Assembly (NCBI GenBank): GCA_026225945.1
Contig: JAMJFZ010003581.1
Location: 12,598,501-12,662,500, forward strand
Direction: 5' to 3'
Origin: Cricetomys ansorgei
Taxonomy: Eukaryota; Chordata; Mammalia; Rodentia; Nesomyidae
Length of the DNA: 64,000 bases
The first letter of the stretch is position 1. The number at the start of each line of letters is the position of its first letter. The translations under genes were made by a program, and so were the position numbers. The notes below the pieces were generated by a model. That model was not told where the DNA came from. It made no database searches and worked only from the letters and a program-made list of their open reading frames with translations. This document shows positions 35,421-46,274 of this stretch, in pieces.

Positions 35421-37109
35421 TTTAAAAAAAAAATATATCTGTTCAGGTTCTCATGCTTACAAGGTAAGTACTTCCAGCCCCGGCATCTGTTATGTACTCA
35501 ACCACATGTCTTGGCTCCCTCCATCCCACATTTATGTTTCTCTTATTTCCATTCCTTACCTGGATAAAAAGAATTACAATCTACACTGCCTCCAAGGCAA
35601 ACCAGCCAAAAACACAAAGCAGGAATTACCCTCAACCTTGTCTCTTGGTCAGCAACGAGGTATGATCTATGTGATAGCCTTCTTGTGGAATATGTCCCAG
35701 GTATTAGCTGATCTCTCAGTGGTTCCTTTTCACCCTGGCTGGCCCTTTGTAAAGACAGGCAAGGCTAGACACTTCCTTGGTTCTCCACTTCTGAGCCTCT
35801 AGTTCCTCTCTAGTACTGATGAACTTTTTTTCTAAATGGTGAGAACAAGAGGTAGAAATTGACTCTGCAATTTGGAGTAAAAACACCCAAAAGAAAAGTA
35901 ACAGGCTTTTTCCTTGGCTAAAAGGCAGAAATGTCCTTGGGCCTGCCTGAAGTTTCATTCTTGCTGGAGGCCAGATATGCCAGAAATGTTTGAGACAAAA
36001 TGTCTCTGATTCATTCTTGACCAGAGACAGAGATACCAAGAAGGGATCTGTCTGGTTTTTCCTTACCTCTTCTCCTGAAGGAGCACACCTTTCCTGAAAA
36101 CCACACAGGGGCCAAGGTACCTTGACACTTGGGCTAGAGACTAAGCTGACCCACAAGGTCCTTCCATTCACCAAAGGCTTACTCCAAGCAGTAAGACTCA
36201 AAGGTACTCAGCTACCAGGGCCCTTCCTTCTGTATAGGAGCTCTGCTTTCTTTCTTTCTCTTAAGATTTCTATAATTACTTCTTTCTAAACCTCATCCTG
36301 TCTCCATGAATTTCATTCCTCAAATTTAGGGGACAAAATCCCCAAAGTCACTGGTTTAGGGTAGCCTTCAAGGTCATTGAGTTTTCTGGACCTCTGCCTC
36401 TCAAGCTGACTCACTCAAAAACTAAGAAAGGCTCCATCACTCTCAAAGACATCCCACTATTCCTATGTCTTATCCTGCAGAACCACTGTTTCACAGTTGT
36501 TCGTGATGGCATGACAAATGTCATCCCTCATTACCCAGACATTACACATCTTGGCAGTCCAGTGAACTGAGCCATCACACACACACTTTGTGGTCCCCAT
36601 GATTTACTCTACTCCTTCAGACTAGTGAATCATTCACTTACTCTACCCTTCTGCCTTGTGGGTCCCCTGTCCCCTTTACTTTTTGTAGAATTGACTGCTT
36701 ACGAATCTACTCTGCTGTCAACTTCCTGTAGAACTGATTTCCCATGAATCTACCCTGCTGTCAACTCAAACATCAGCAGCTCAGCAAGCTTTTTCTGGAG
36801 CCCCTAATTTTTGCTTCCACAATTAGCACATCTTTTATGTTATCTAATTGTGTTATAACTTTATGTCTAGGTGTTCAATATCCACTAGACTATGATATCT
36901 TCTCAACACTTACATTCTATTTATAGAAGAGAGGGGAGAATATGAAAAAGAAATAGCCACTTCTTAAAAGCCTTGGCCAAGAACAGCTCATGTCACTTTA
37001 CACTCCCCTCAGCGCTGGTTAGAATATGGCCACATACCTAACTTCAGGCAAGAATGGGTAATAAAGCATAACTGAATGCCTACAAAGAAAAGCATTAAGA
37101 TTTTGGCTA
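35421..37109. other. 1.7-kb unrecognised block with a 43-bp tandem duplication
   Basis: I cannot name a repeat here. An imperfect 43-bp-period duplication lies at 36684-36766. The longest open frame of the window outside repeats (161 codons, minus strand, 35716-36201) is here, but it shows no motif, signal or domain I recognise and is treated as chance. Confidence 0.35.
36684..36766. repeat. Imperfect 43-bp tandem duplication
   Basis: Two 40-base copies (36684-36723 and 36727-36766) begin tgtagaa and share the ending ctgctgtcaact; about six differences are concentrated in the middle. Confidence 0.85.
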
Positions 37110-37340
37110 GTAAATCATAGCGGTACAGGACTCTAATTCAAGTTACTCACAAGGCAAAAGCAGGAGGATTTCAAGTTCAAGGCCTGCCTGAGCTACAAAG
37201 CAAGCATAAGACCAGTCTAAGTAACTTAGTGGGTCCCTGTCTCAAACACAAAAAAACTTTTTTAAAGGGTCTGGGGATAAGCTCAGTGATAGAACCCTTG
37301 TCCAGTGTGTGAGACCCAGTGTTCAATTCCTCTTCCTGAA
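37110..37340 (+). repeat. B4 composite SINE (B1 plus ID)
   Basis: The B1 part: 'aagcaggaggatttcaagttcaaggcctgcctgagctac' and 'gggtccctgtctcaaacac'. The ID part: 'gggtctggggataagctcagtgatagaacccttgtccag' and 'gttcaattcc'. The order B1 then ID is that of B4. Confidence 0.8.
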
Positions 37341-37386
37341 AAATGAATAATTGAGAGGGAGCTACTGGTGGTTCCTAAGCAGAAAG

Positions 37387-37857
37387 TGTGAGGGTTAATG
37401 TTTTGTTTTAAGTTTAAATTACTGTGCTTAAGAGATCTACAAAGCAAAAATGGCTCAACAATGTAAGCCAAACTTGCCCAAGGAGAGATAACTTTCTGCA
37501 ATGCTGAGGGCTATTGTTCATATAAGATAACAAGCCATGAATTTTCACTTCTGTAAGCAAGGTGGGTTACCCCAGCTGCACAGAATGTACTGGATAACAT
37601 GTAGGTAGAACATACATAGGCAGGAAGTATTCTAGGATACATGCTTGCCCCTGATTGGATGAAGGCAGGAAGTACATGGTCTTGTGGATTTTGCATTTAT
37701 AAGTCCCTGACTAATGTAACTCAAAGCCATACTCTGGGAATCCCAGGAATGGACCAGGCCAGTATCCATGGTCCTGGATAGCATTTAATAAAAATGCTGC
37801 AAATGTGGCTCAAAAAAATTGTGGTAGTGGTTTTATTCTCACCCGGTGGGATTGACA
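37387..37857 (+). mobile_element. Solo LTR, longest copy of the local LTR family
   Basis: TGTGAGGG...GGATTGACA, 471 bases with TG and CA ends. It is flanked by the 4-bp direct repeat AAAG (37383-37386 and 37858-37861), a duplication length typical of gammaretrovirus-like ERV1. It shares 'aggcaggaagta', 'gattggat' and the 3' end 'gtggctcaaa..ttgtggtagtggttttattctcac' with the LTRs at 33059 and 39888 but has a longer, divergent 5' half. 'aataaaaatgc' supplies the poly(A) signal. Confidence 0.75.
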
Positions 37858-38062
37858 AAAGCTGTTTGTATCACTCACAAACTCCGTACTTAAAAGTTAA
37901 AACCATACCAGAGTTTTGCCTTAGGGCCTGTTCCTTAACCTTTTAGTAACTGAAGTGACCACATTCGGCACTGTGCTATGTACCAAGGTCATCCTAGTCT
38001 CCTCAAAAATGGACAGTGAGAAAACAACCCAGAAATAGAGGTTCTAAGCTTAATTCCATGTT

Positions 38063-38165
38063 TATTTTTGTCTTTTAAATTTATGTGTGTAGGTGTCAGT
38101 GGAGGCCATAAAAGGATGTTTAGATCCCCTGGAGTTGGAGTCACAGTAGTTATGTGCCCTCTGTC
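38063..38165 (-). repeat. B2 SINE fragment
   Basis: 'ttaaatttatgtgtgtaggtgtcagtggaggccataaaaggatg' and 'ttagatcccctggagttggagtcacagtagtta' are the middle and tail of B2 in reverse. The head is missing. Confidence 0.82.
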
Positions 38166-38204
38166 CCTATGTAGTTCTGTGTTTTTAAATCCTTGATTGA
38201 ACTC

Positions 38205-38618
38205 TGTCCTAACATCATTTCTGTTGCTGTGATAAAATATTCTGATCCCACTCCCCCCAAAAAATATTAGGGGAGAAAGAGTTTGTTTATCTCCCAGTTC
38301 CAGATTGCAGTCTCTCACCAAGGTGATGTCAAGTCAGGAACTCAAGCAACTAGTCATATTGTACCCACAGCCAAGAGCAGAGAGGAGTGTTTGTGTGCAG
38401 GCCTGCTTCCTCGATCCCCTGCTCTCAGCCAGCTTTCTCTCTCTTACACTGTTTGAGAAGGCCTGCCTAGGGAATGGTGTTGCCCACAAGGGTCTGGGTC
38501 TTCATACATCAATTAGCAATAAAGACAACACTCCACGGACAAGCCCACAACCAACTTAATCCAGTTTCTCAGTGAGACTCTTGTTCCAGGTCGTGTCAAA
38601 TTGACGAGTAAAACTCAG
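38205..38618 (-). mobile_element. MaLR/MT-type LTR
   Basis: 'catttctgttgctgtgataaaatattctg', 'gagtttgtttatctcccagttccag', 'gatgtcaagtcaggaactcaagca' and, at the end, 'ggtcgtgtcaaattgac' follow the rodent MT-like MaLR LTR read in reverse. Confidence 0.72.
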
Positions 38619-38659
38619 CAGCATAGTTTTTAATATAGATTTTCAGTATTAATTAATTA

Positions 38660-38850
38660 ATTAATTTATTTATTTCTATTCTTGTTGGAGGGGATTTGGA
38701 GGAGGAATGCACACCAGGAAACATGTAGAGGTCAGAGGACAATTTGTGGGAGTTGGTTCTCTCCTTCCACCGTTGGGTTCTGGGGATGGAACTCAGGTTA
38801 CTAGACTTGGCAGCAGAGCCTTTGCCTGCTTTCTACATGAGCCCTTCTTT
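38660..38850 (-). repeat. B2 SINE with TTAA-rich tail
   Basis: 'attaattaattaatttatttattt' tail, 'catgtagaggtcagaggacaatttgtgggagttggttctctccttccacc' and 'atggaactcaggttactagacttggcagcagagcctttgcc' are the complement of the B2 subtype that carries 'ccaagcctgatgacctgagttc'. Confidence 0.85.
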
Positions 38851-39887
38851 CCTTTTTAATTTGTAAAGTGATGACGATCACCCCACCAAACTGTACAGAG
38901 TCTCAGTAAGCAGTTGATAATGAGACTTGTGGGAGCCCTGCAACTGCCTATCTTAACCCAGAACAAGTTAGAAGTTCTGAGGATGTATGCCTTTAGTGCA
39001 GTTCAGTTTAACAAGCAACTAGTGGAATTAGTATCTTTAAATCACACAAGAGACACTGACCATTATTGCTTCTTATTAAAAAAACATATTTTGGAGCTAC
39101 AATCACAATATAAGTTTATATTAAAGAAAATTCTCAATAAAGGATAAAATTTCTATATTATATGCCCTCATTTTTAACTTTTTCAGTATTTCTTCGAGCA
39201 TGGCTATTTAAAAAAAAAAAAGAGCAAAAGTCCTATTAGCTATGGCAGTTACAATGATCCATTGATCCAATATGTGATTAGCTTTGGACTGTAACCATTG
39301 TTAATTTTGGAAATGCCCCAGCTCTGCTGATCGGGACTTAAAACTTGTTTGAAGCCTGAATCACATCTGATTGTTTATAAGGATTACTAGGGATGGAAGA
39401 TTTTCTGTGGGTCACACCTACTGAGGCTTCAGCCTTCCCTTTTTTCACAGAATCTGTTTCTACCAAGGTAAACATCAATGGTCAGGTGTTTAAATACAGA
39501 GGGGTAGATCTGTGCATAGATTCTTGCCATTTAAACTGACAATAAAAGATACCAATGCATTTTAATCAATGTGAAATTAAGAAGGAAGCCTTCACTCTCT
39601 AGGGGTCAACTCCAGGCTGCTAATAGGAAATATTTTCAAAAACTACCCAAAAAGCTCCATCTTAGCTTCCCACTTTCCCCGTGTCTTATGTGAGGCTTCA
39701 CATATCAAGTGCATATTACGCCCTTAATGACTGATGCTTTTTTTCCAAAAATATAAAGGGACATTTCTGGCTTGAGATTCAGTAGCAACTGCTGGAGACA
39801 ATGCTTACCCATAGCGGCCAACTGGTACCAGGTAAAATGCTCTGGCATTGTGTTAACCAACATTAACATTTATCACTCACTGAGAGG
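38851..39887. other. Unique AT-rich non-coding DNA
   Basis: No repeat named. An A-run lies at about 39211-39221. A 77-codon plus-strand frame (38914-39147) has no recognisable domain. Confidence 0.4.
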
Positions 39888-40293
39888 TGTAAGAGCAAAA
39901 GTTATGTTTTAAATTTTAATTACTGTGCCTATAAAATAAGGATAGATCGGTTAATCCTACTGCACCAGATAGGCTTCAAAAGCACCGAATGTGTTTAGTC
40001 ACTTGTGGGTGGGAGATAACCCAGACAGGAAGTACATCAGGACAGATGCTTGGCACTGATTGGACCTGGTGGGAAGTACATGGCCTTATGGGTTCTGCCT
40101 TCTGAAGCATCTGTGCCACATGACTTGGGGGACCATTCTGTGTGACCTCCAGAGATGGCACGATCACTCCATGGGAACCTCAGAATGGCCCTGGTCAGAG
40201 TCCATCTTCCTGGCCTTTAATGTAATTAAACATTGCTTCAAATTAGGCTCAAAATTGTGGTGATGGTCTTATTCTCAATTGGTGGGATTTACA
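39888..40293 (+). mobile_element. Solo-like LTR of the local LTR family
   Basis: TGTAAGAGC...GGGATTTACA, 406 bases. Very similar to the copy at 33059-33413 over about 350 bases, with the same U5-like end. The flanks GAGG and GGGG could be a decayed 4-bp target duplication. No primer-binding site or viral gene follows. Confidence 0.75.
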
Positions 40294-40611
40294 GGGGTAA
40301 GGGAAGATTTTGCTGAGAAATGGAATCACAAGATACAGAGGCGTGACCTCATCGGGAGAGTGAGTGTACACCTTGAACTTGCGCAGCCCTGAGTACCCAT
40401 CTGTGATGTGCTAAGGACTGCGTGGCTCCTTTTACATGAGACCTACTGAAGCTCTGGACGGATGGTAGGTGTCAATGTGCAGCATGGATAGAGACTGAGA
40501 GCCCTTCTCTCTTTCTTCAGACACATCTAGGATCTGGCAACTTTGGGAATGTTAAAAGTAATCTTCCTACAATGAGCAATAATGACTGGAGCAAAATGTT
40601 AGACTCACTTT
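40294..40611. other. Unique non-coding DNA
   Basis: No repeat or coding signal recognised between the LTR and the next B1. Confidence 0.5.
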
Positions 40612-40735
40612 TTGAGACAGGATCTCACTCTGTAAACTTGTTGGCCTTGAACTTACCCTGAAGCCCAAGGTGGCAATTCTTCTGTTTCAGTCTTCCAAGA
40701 GCTGGGATTAAGGACCAGCATTACCATGCCTAGCA
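40612..40735 (-). repeat. B1-type SINE
   Basis: 'ttgagacaggatctcactctgtaaac', 'ggccttgaacttac', 'agctgggattaaggaccagcattaccatgcctagc' is reverse B1, moderately diverged. Confidence 0.85.
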
Positions 40736-40867
40736 AGTGCGACTTCTTGACAAATGAACAGCTCCCTGAGCAACGCATATGTGTAGGAGAAAGAACTGAA
40801 GGCAATGACTGCCCGTCACACTGCCCATCCCCGGTCAGCAGGTACTAAAACGTCCACACAAATATAG

Positions 40868-41097
40868 TTTTAACTTTTCAAAATTTATTTTAACTTTATT
40901 GTGTTTGAGTATCTTGCCTACAGGTATGTGTGTGTACCACACGCATGCCTAGTACCCAGAGAATAAAAATGGATAGCAGACGCCCTGGAACTGGAGTTAA
41001 GAATAGTTGTAAGCCACCACATAGCTGGTGGAAACCAAGCCTGGGTCCTGTATAAGAGCAGCCATTGCTTTTAACCACTCAGCCATCTCTCTAGCTG
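40868..41097 (-). repeat. B2 SINE
   Basis: Plus strand 'tatcttgcctacaggtatgtgtgtgtaccacacgcatgcctagtacc', 'agacgccctggaactggagtt', 'gtaagccaccacatagctgg' and 'ttttaaccactcagccatctctc' is a complete reverse B2. Confidence 0.92.
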
Positions 41098-41119
41098 CCC
41101 TCCCCTCCAGAATCCGTAC

Positions 41120-41400
41120 GCACACATATATGGTTTTATGTATGTATAACAAACTAGAATCCCAAGTGAGAGAAAAAGGTGATATCTATCTTTCTAAGTC
41201 TGGCTTATTTTGTGTAATATGACGGTCTCCAGTTACATCCATTCCTAGCAAATGACATAATATCATTCTTCTTTATGGCTGGAAAAAGCTCCATTGTATA
41301 CATATGCTGCATCCCCTCTTTACAGACACGCAGGCTGATTCCACAACCTCACTATTATGAGCATTTCTGCAGTAGACATAGAGGCACGAATATCTCTAGG
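41120..41400 (-). mobile_element. LINE-1 ORF2 3' end fragment, antisense
   Basis: 'tctccagttacatccattcctagcaaatgacataatatcattcttctttatggctggaaaaagctccattgtatac' matches the complement of the conserved C-terminal end of L1 ORF2 and adjoining UTR (tccatgttgttgcaaatgac..ttttatggctgaatag..attccattgtgta). Confidence 0.8.
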
Positions 41401-42044
41401 CCAGCAGGAAAGGAACACACAAAATAGAAAGTAATTCAGCTATTATGGTGATGATAGACTTTCCTTTTCAAAATAACTTCTGTCAACGTACTGCGAATCT
41501 GGTTGATTAAATGCCATTCGTGTTCTACCAAATGCCATGCTTACTTGGAGGTTACTGTTTGGCTGTTTTTGGAGGGGGGGGGGGTGTAGCTAGCACAAGG
41601 GATTCCATTTCAACTCCACAGTGAGTGCTGCTTTTAAGATGTAACTGTGACCCTGTGGTAGCAGAAAAATCTTACACACATAAATGTGAGTGTGTGCACC
41701 CACACACATGTATGAGTATGTGTATGTTCCATGTGTCCCACCTTCCTGGGGATGTTTCTTAAACATATTCTGCCAGGTGGCAGCTCCGTCCACTGAACTG
41801 GAAAGGAACAGGGCTGATCTTGTCCTCCTGACCCACGCTCATACTGTCCTGCCGGCTGCCTCGGCCAAAGCAATTTTCCCACCCACGTGGCCGGCTGACA
41901 CCATGTAACAGCTTCCCTCGCCTAGTCAGCTTTACACAGAGATGATTTTAGTGTGCCTTTAAATATAAGTTGTCAAAATTTTTTTTTAAAGTTTCTATCA
42001 GTTTAATTTTTTGTCTTTTGTTGCTGTTTGTTGGTTCATTCTTT
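41401..42044. other. Unique non-coding DNA
   Basis: Contains a run of about eleven G near 41573-41584 and a GT/CA-rich patch at 41688-41728. No repeat body recognised. Confidence 0.45.
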
Positions 42045-42184
42045 TCGAGACAGGGTTTCTCTGTTGTAACTCTGGCTCTCCTAGAACCCAGTCTGTAGAC
42101 CAGCTGGCCTCCAACTCACAGAGATCCGCCTGCTTCTGCCTCCAGAGTGCTAGGATTGAAGGCATGTTCCTCCACTTCCTGGCT
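42045..42184 (-). repeat. B1 SINE
   Basis: 'cgagacagggtttctctgttgtaactctggc', 'ccagtctgtagaccagctggcctccaactcacagagatccgcc' is a near-consensus reverse B1 with a diverged far end (aaggcatgttcctccacttcctggc). Confidence 0.95.
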
Positions 42185-43114
42185 TGGTTTCTGTTTTTAA
42201 ACAATGTCAAGTCACTTTATCAACTAAACCTTTAGTTATTTAATGGGATGTCTTCTGAAAGCACCCGGACCTACATGATTTAAAAGCTAAATGAAGACTA
42301 TCTCCACAGAGAACCGGGTAGAGCTTTATTCTCTAAAGGAACAATCTTCATTGATTCAAGAAGAATTTGTGTCGAGGTGACAACTGGATTTTAAACAGAA
42401 CAGTAGAAAGAAAATAAAACAAGAACTAAAAAAAAGAAAGAAAGGAAAAAGGTCTACTTTGTGACCATAAAAGAGACTCCCCTTCTCCATGTCTTTCACT
42501 CTGGTTTTGAGCCCGAACCTGGTGGAAAACATTGTCGTGAATGAATAGGGATGACTAGCATTCGAGAAACCAGGTGTGCAGAGAGGTTAGGCTGAGACAA
42601 GTGGAGCCAGACTCAATCAGCACATCTTTTATTCATGTATAGTAACATCCCACTGAACCCCATTCATGAGCACCATTACTTTGTGTTAATGAAAGGCTAA
42701 ATTTTAAAACTATTCGATGTAAAAAGAAATTAAAAGGGACAAGTAAGTCCTGTCTTCCTGTGTCTTTTCCATCAGGACGGTTCAAGCGACTCGGCACCAG
42801 TGAGCATCCCTAGTGTACAGGAGCACGCTCCTTCCCAGAGCATTGGCTTTTGCCAGGGACACTAGTGCATGGAGTCTTCTGGCATTTTTATGCCAAGCTG
42901 GATGGGTTTTCTTTTATAAGTACACACAGAGAGCTAAATGTGCCTTCAATCGGCTTATTGAAGGTATTTCTCAGCCCGAAGAGCATCAGCATTCATTCAA
43001 CTCCTTGTTTGTATACAAGGATGTTGGCTGGAAGATACCAGTTTCCTTATCATCCCAAACTCAGTGGAACCATCTGTAGTTTAAAGGCTATTTGATTATG
43101 GTTTTATTTCAATT
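42185..43114. other. Unique non-coding DNA
   Basis: No named repeat; an A/GAAA-rich stretch lies at about 42410-42452. Confidence 0.45.
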
Positions 43115-43303
43115 CCTTATTTTTATTTATGTGTGCATATTCCCTGTGTGTGCAGGTTCACTGGGAGACCAGAAGAAGATCAGATGCCCTGGAGCTAAAG
43201 GTACAGGAAGCTGTGAACCTTCAGGTCTGGGTGCTGGGAAATGAACTTGGATCCTCCGAAAGAGAAGGAAGCACTATTAACTGCTGAGCTCTCTCCTCAG
43301 TCC
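43115..43303 (-). repeat. B2 SINE
   Basis: 'tttttatttatgtgtgcatattccctgtgtgtgcagg', 'agatgccctggagctaaaggtacaggaagctgtgaacc', 'gggtgctgggaaatgaacttggatcctc' and 'ttaactgctgagctctctcctcag' is reverse B2. Confidence 0.9.
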
Positions 43304-43314
43304 TACGCTGCTTG

Positions 43315-43400
43315 TGCTTTGGGGTTCCGCCTCCCGTAGACCAGGCTGGTCTTGAACTCCCAAGTGCCTGGATTGCAAGCGTGTACCACCATACCTAGAT
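43315..43400 (-). repeat. B1-type SINE fragment
   Basis: 'gtagaccaggctggtcttgaactcccaagtgcctggattgcaagcgtgtaccaccatacctag' is the 5' two-thirds of B1 read in reverse, directly beside the B2. Confidence 0.82.
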
Positions 43401-43427
43401 CTACCTGAATGGGCATTTAATTTAAAA

Positions 43428-43492
43428 CAATAAGGAAGAGGAGGGAGGGAGGGAAGGGTGAAAGAAGGAAAGGATAAAGAAGACAAAAAAGA
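43428..43492. repeat. GA-rich purine tract
   Basis: Mostly gggagg and gaaagg units, with a few pyrimidines. Confidence 0.75.
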
Positions 43493-43554
43493 TAGCTCTG
43501 GACTGGTAGAAGGGAGTAGAGGAGCACGGTTACCATATTCTCTCAAATCAGTGG

Positions 43555-44070
43555 TAATGAGATGTAACTTACATAAATCAAGGCACCCATCTTAAAGGTA
43601 ATAGCTTTTATGAGTGCTGATAACTCTTTCCATCAGTGTGTCTGTGGTAATAACTAGAAGAATATTTGGATCACCTTAAAGACTCCCTCGCGCCCCATTG
43701 TAGCTACTACCCACACTTTGCCCTAGACAACCACAAGTCTTCTACCATAGACTGATCGTGCCAGTTGTAGAATTTCATACAACCAGAATCATACAGCATG
43801 TCCTCTTATACTCTTGGCTTTTATTCCGGAACATACTGTGCAATTCATCTACATTGTAAAACATATTCCTCTGTGTTGCTGGGTAGCAGCTCATACTATG
43901 GAAACACCACAACTTGTTCACTGATTCCCCAGCTGATAGCCACTTGGGTTAGCACTGCTACCAATGAAGCTGTTTGAACATCTGTGAGCAAGGCTTTGTG
44001 AGGATAGCGCTTTCATTTCTTGCAGGTGTGTTTCTAGGAGTGAAATGGCTGGGTCACATGGTCTTGGAAT
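43555..44070 (-). mobile_element. Ancient LINE-1 3' region, antisense
   Basis: A run of old L1 landmarks in reverse order: 'gacaaccacaagtcttctacc', 'aatttcatacaaccagaatcatacagcatgtcc', 'ttcatctacattgtaaaac', and 'gcaggtgtgtttctaggagtgaaatggctgggtcacatggt'. The last matches the 'cctaggagtggaattgctgggtcatatgg' segment of mammalian L1M. Confidence 0.8.
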
Positions 44071-44302
44071 GGAAATTTATTTTCTCAGTGTCTTCTGATC
44101 AGATTGTCCCTGCCCAGCTACAGCAAAGAAAACCCTAGAGCCCCACACCCCAGAGCAGCTCTGGTCTCAGTGACATCAGTCCAGTAATTCATCCCCTTTC
44201 ATGTTTTATATGACCTTACTTCCCAAATTTTGATCTCGGACATCAGGAAGGTTTCTTCTTGCTGTATAGTCATATAACAGCACAAAAAATGCTTTGTTGT
44301 TG

Positions 44303-44421
44303 TTTTGAGACAGAGTGAGCCCAGGTTGGCTCAGATTTGCTCTTTAGCCAAGGATGAACTTGAACTTTTAACCCTCTTTCCACCTCCTGAAGTGGGGAGA
44401 TTACAGACCCTTCTGGGCTTG
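44303..44421 (-). repeat. Degenerate B1-type SINE
   Basis: 'gttgttttgagacagagtgagcccaggttggctc', 'gaacttgaacttttaac', 'cacctcctgaagtggggagattacag' is a reverse B1-like unit. Confidence 0.65.
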
Positions 44422-44779
44422 AAGGTTTCAGTCAAAAAATTAGGTACTTTTCTAATTGGCCTGACTGTATAAGTGACTTCCACCTCTAACAGTTTTAAAT
44501 ACCCTTTCCTTATTCTGTAGTTTTAATGTATTTCAAGTCCTGAGAGACCACAACTGTCAATCCAGACTATTATACCCATCAAAGCTACCTATTAAAATTG
44601 AAGGAGAAATAAAAAGTTTTCATGATAAAAACATTAACTGATTTTATGACTACTAAGCCAGCTGTACTGAAGATACTAGAAGGAATATGTCAATCTGAAG
44701 AGAAAGATAAGCATCCCAAGAGGTCACAAGGAATGAGTAACGTCAAGATAGGTAATCAAAGGAGATTTGAGAAAACACA

Positions 44780-45570
44780 CAAGAGCAACAAAATTACAGA
44801 AATTAATATGTATCTTTCAATAATAACTCTGAACATTAATGGTCTCAATTCCCCAATACAAAGACACAAAGCAAAAGACTGGGTTAGAAAACAAGAGCCA
44901 TGCTTTCACTGTCTCCACGAAATACACCTCACCACTACCAACAACGGACGCCACCTTAGTGTAAAAAAGGTTAGAAAGGATAGTGTTCCAAGAAAATGGA
45001 ACCAAGCAACAAGTAGGTGTAACTATTCTAAGTTTTGACATAATTGACTTCAAACTAAAATTAGTCAGAAGAAATACTAAGGGACACTTCATTCTCCTTA
45101 AAGGAAAAAATCCACCAACAGGAGGATATTGCAATCCTAAACATGCAACACTAAACACATGGGTACCTAATGTTATAAAAGAAACACTATTAATGGATAA
45201 TTTCAGTACTCCATTATTACCAATAGATGGGTCATCTAGAAAAAAAAAACTAAACAGAGAAACTCTGGAGTTAAACGGTATCATAAATCAAATTAACCTA
45301 GCAGTTTTCTATAAAGCATCCATTCTAAACTCTAAAAAATACGTATTCTTTTTGGCAGCGTATGGAACTTTCTCCAAAATGGATCACATATAGAACACAA
45401 AGAATGTCTCAACAAAATGCAGGAAATTTAACAACATCCTATGTGCTCTCTGACCACAATGGAATAAAGCTGGATATCAACAGCAATAGAAGCCACAGGA
45501 AGTACACAGGCTCAGAGGAACTAAAACAACACACTTCAGAAAGAAATTGGGTCGAGAAAGAAAAAGGAAA
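44780..45570 (+). pseudogene. L1 ORF2 endonuclease-domain remnant, frameshifted
   Basis: Translation in one frame gives LNINGLNSPIQRHKAK and HEIHLT, the start of the L1 APE-type endonuclease. The reading then shifts near 44985 to a second frame (KEGHF-like, TFSKMDHI) and near 45360 to a third (LSDHNGIK). The SDH triad and the first Asn and Glu positions survive. The catalytic segment normally GDFNTP reads DNFSTP here, so active-site Asp and Asn are lost. At least two frameshifts and internal stops make it a pseudogene. Confidence 0.85.
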
Positions 45571-45779
45571 AATTTAAATTCCTAGAACTTAATGAAAACA
45601 CAACATACCAAAATCTATGGAATAAATGAAGGCAGGCCTGAGGGAGAAGCTTTCAGCACGAGGTGCCTACAGAAAAACATCCCAGTTACCAACGCACCTA
45701 AAGACCTTAGAAAAACAGCAACAATCAAACACAAGTCCTCAAGATAGAGAAGCAAGCATCCTTAACTGTTTAAGCATCC

Positions 45780-46270
45780 CCCGACCGCCCACCTGATTTT
45801 TGACAAATGGGCCAACAACACACATTGAAGGACAAAACAAACAAACAAAAAATCTTCATCAAATGATGTGGGTCAAACTGGATAGCTGCATGCAGAAGAG
45901 TGACACTAGGTCCCTGTCTCTCGCCTCGCACAAAACACAGCTGCGAATGGATCAAGAACCTCAACGTAAGACCCGATCCTTAATCTGATAGAGAAGGAAG
46001 TCATTTGAACTCATTGGCACAGGAAAGGGCTTTGTAAACAGAACCTGGGTCGCATGGACATTAAGACCAACAATTAGCAGATGAGCCCTCATGGAAAAAA
46101 AAACAAAAAACCCCACTGTAAAGCAAAGGATGTTATCATTCAAGTGCAGATACAGCCTACGGAATGGGAAGATATCTTTACCAGATGTGCATCTGCCAGA
46201 GAGGTTAGTGTCTAGCATACACAAAACAAAAAAGCCTAAACGTCAAGAAAACAAACAATCCTATTAAAAA
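45780..46270 (+). pseudogene. L1 ORF2 C-terminal region remnant
   Basis: 'cacctgatttttgacaaatgggcc', 'atgtgggtcaaactggatagctgcatgcagaag', 'agatacagcctacggaatgggaagatatctttacc' correspond to the L1 ORF2 stretch after the reverse transcriptase. A large part of ORF2, including most of the RT, is deleted between 45780 and the endonuclease piece. Confidence 0.75.
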
Positions 46271-46274
46271 AACA

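Noticed and set aside
35716..36201. 161-codon minus-strand open frame, the longest outside simple repeats
   Set aside because: No domain, signal peptide, membrane segment or family resemblance seen. One frame of this length is plausible by chance in 128 kb of both strands. A protein search with a significant hit would reverse this.
38914..39147. 77-codon plus-strand frame with a protein-like composition
   Set aside because: No start context, splice or domain evidence; AT-rich unique DNA where frames of this size occur by chance.
33059..40293. One provirus with LTRs at 33059 and 39888
   Set aside because: No primer-binding site after the left LTR, no retroviral coding traces between them, and the interval contains unrelated SINEs, a MaLR and another LTR. 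Left open only as a point to test.
44817..45284. 155-codon minus-strand frame
   Set aside because: Antisense to the L1 ORF2 endonuclease remnant, whose sense strand gives clear L1 motifs.
44622..45577. A functional L1 ORF2 endonuclease gene
   Set aside because: At least two frameshifts, a large ORF2 deletion and altered catalytic residues.
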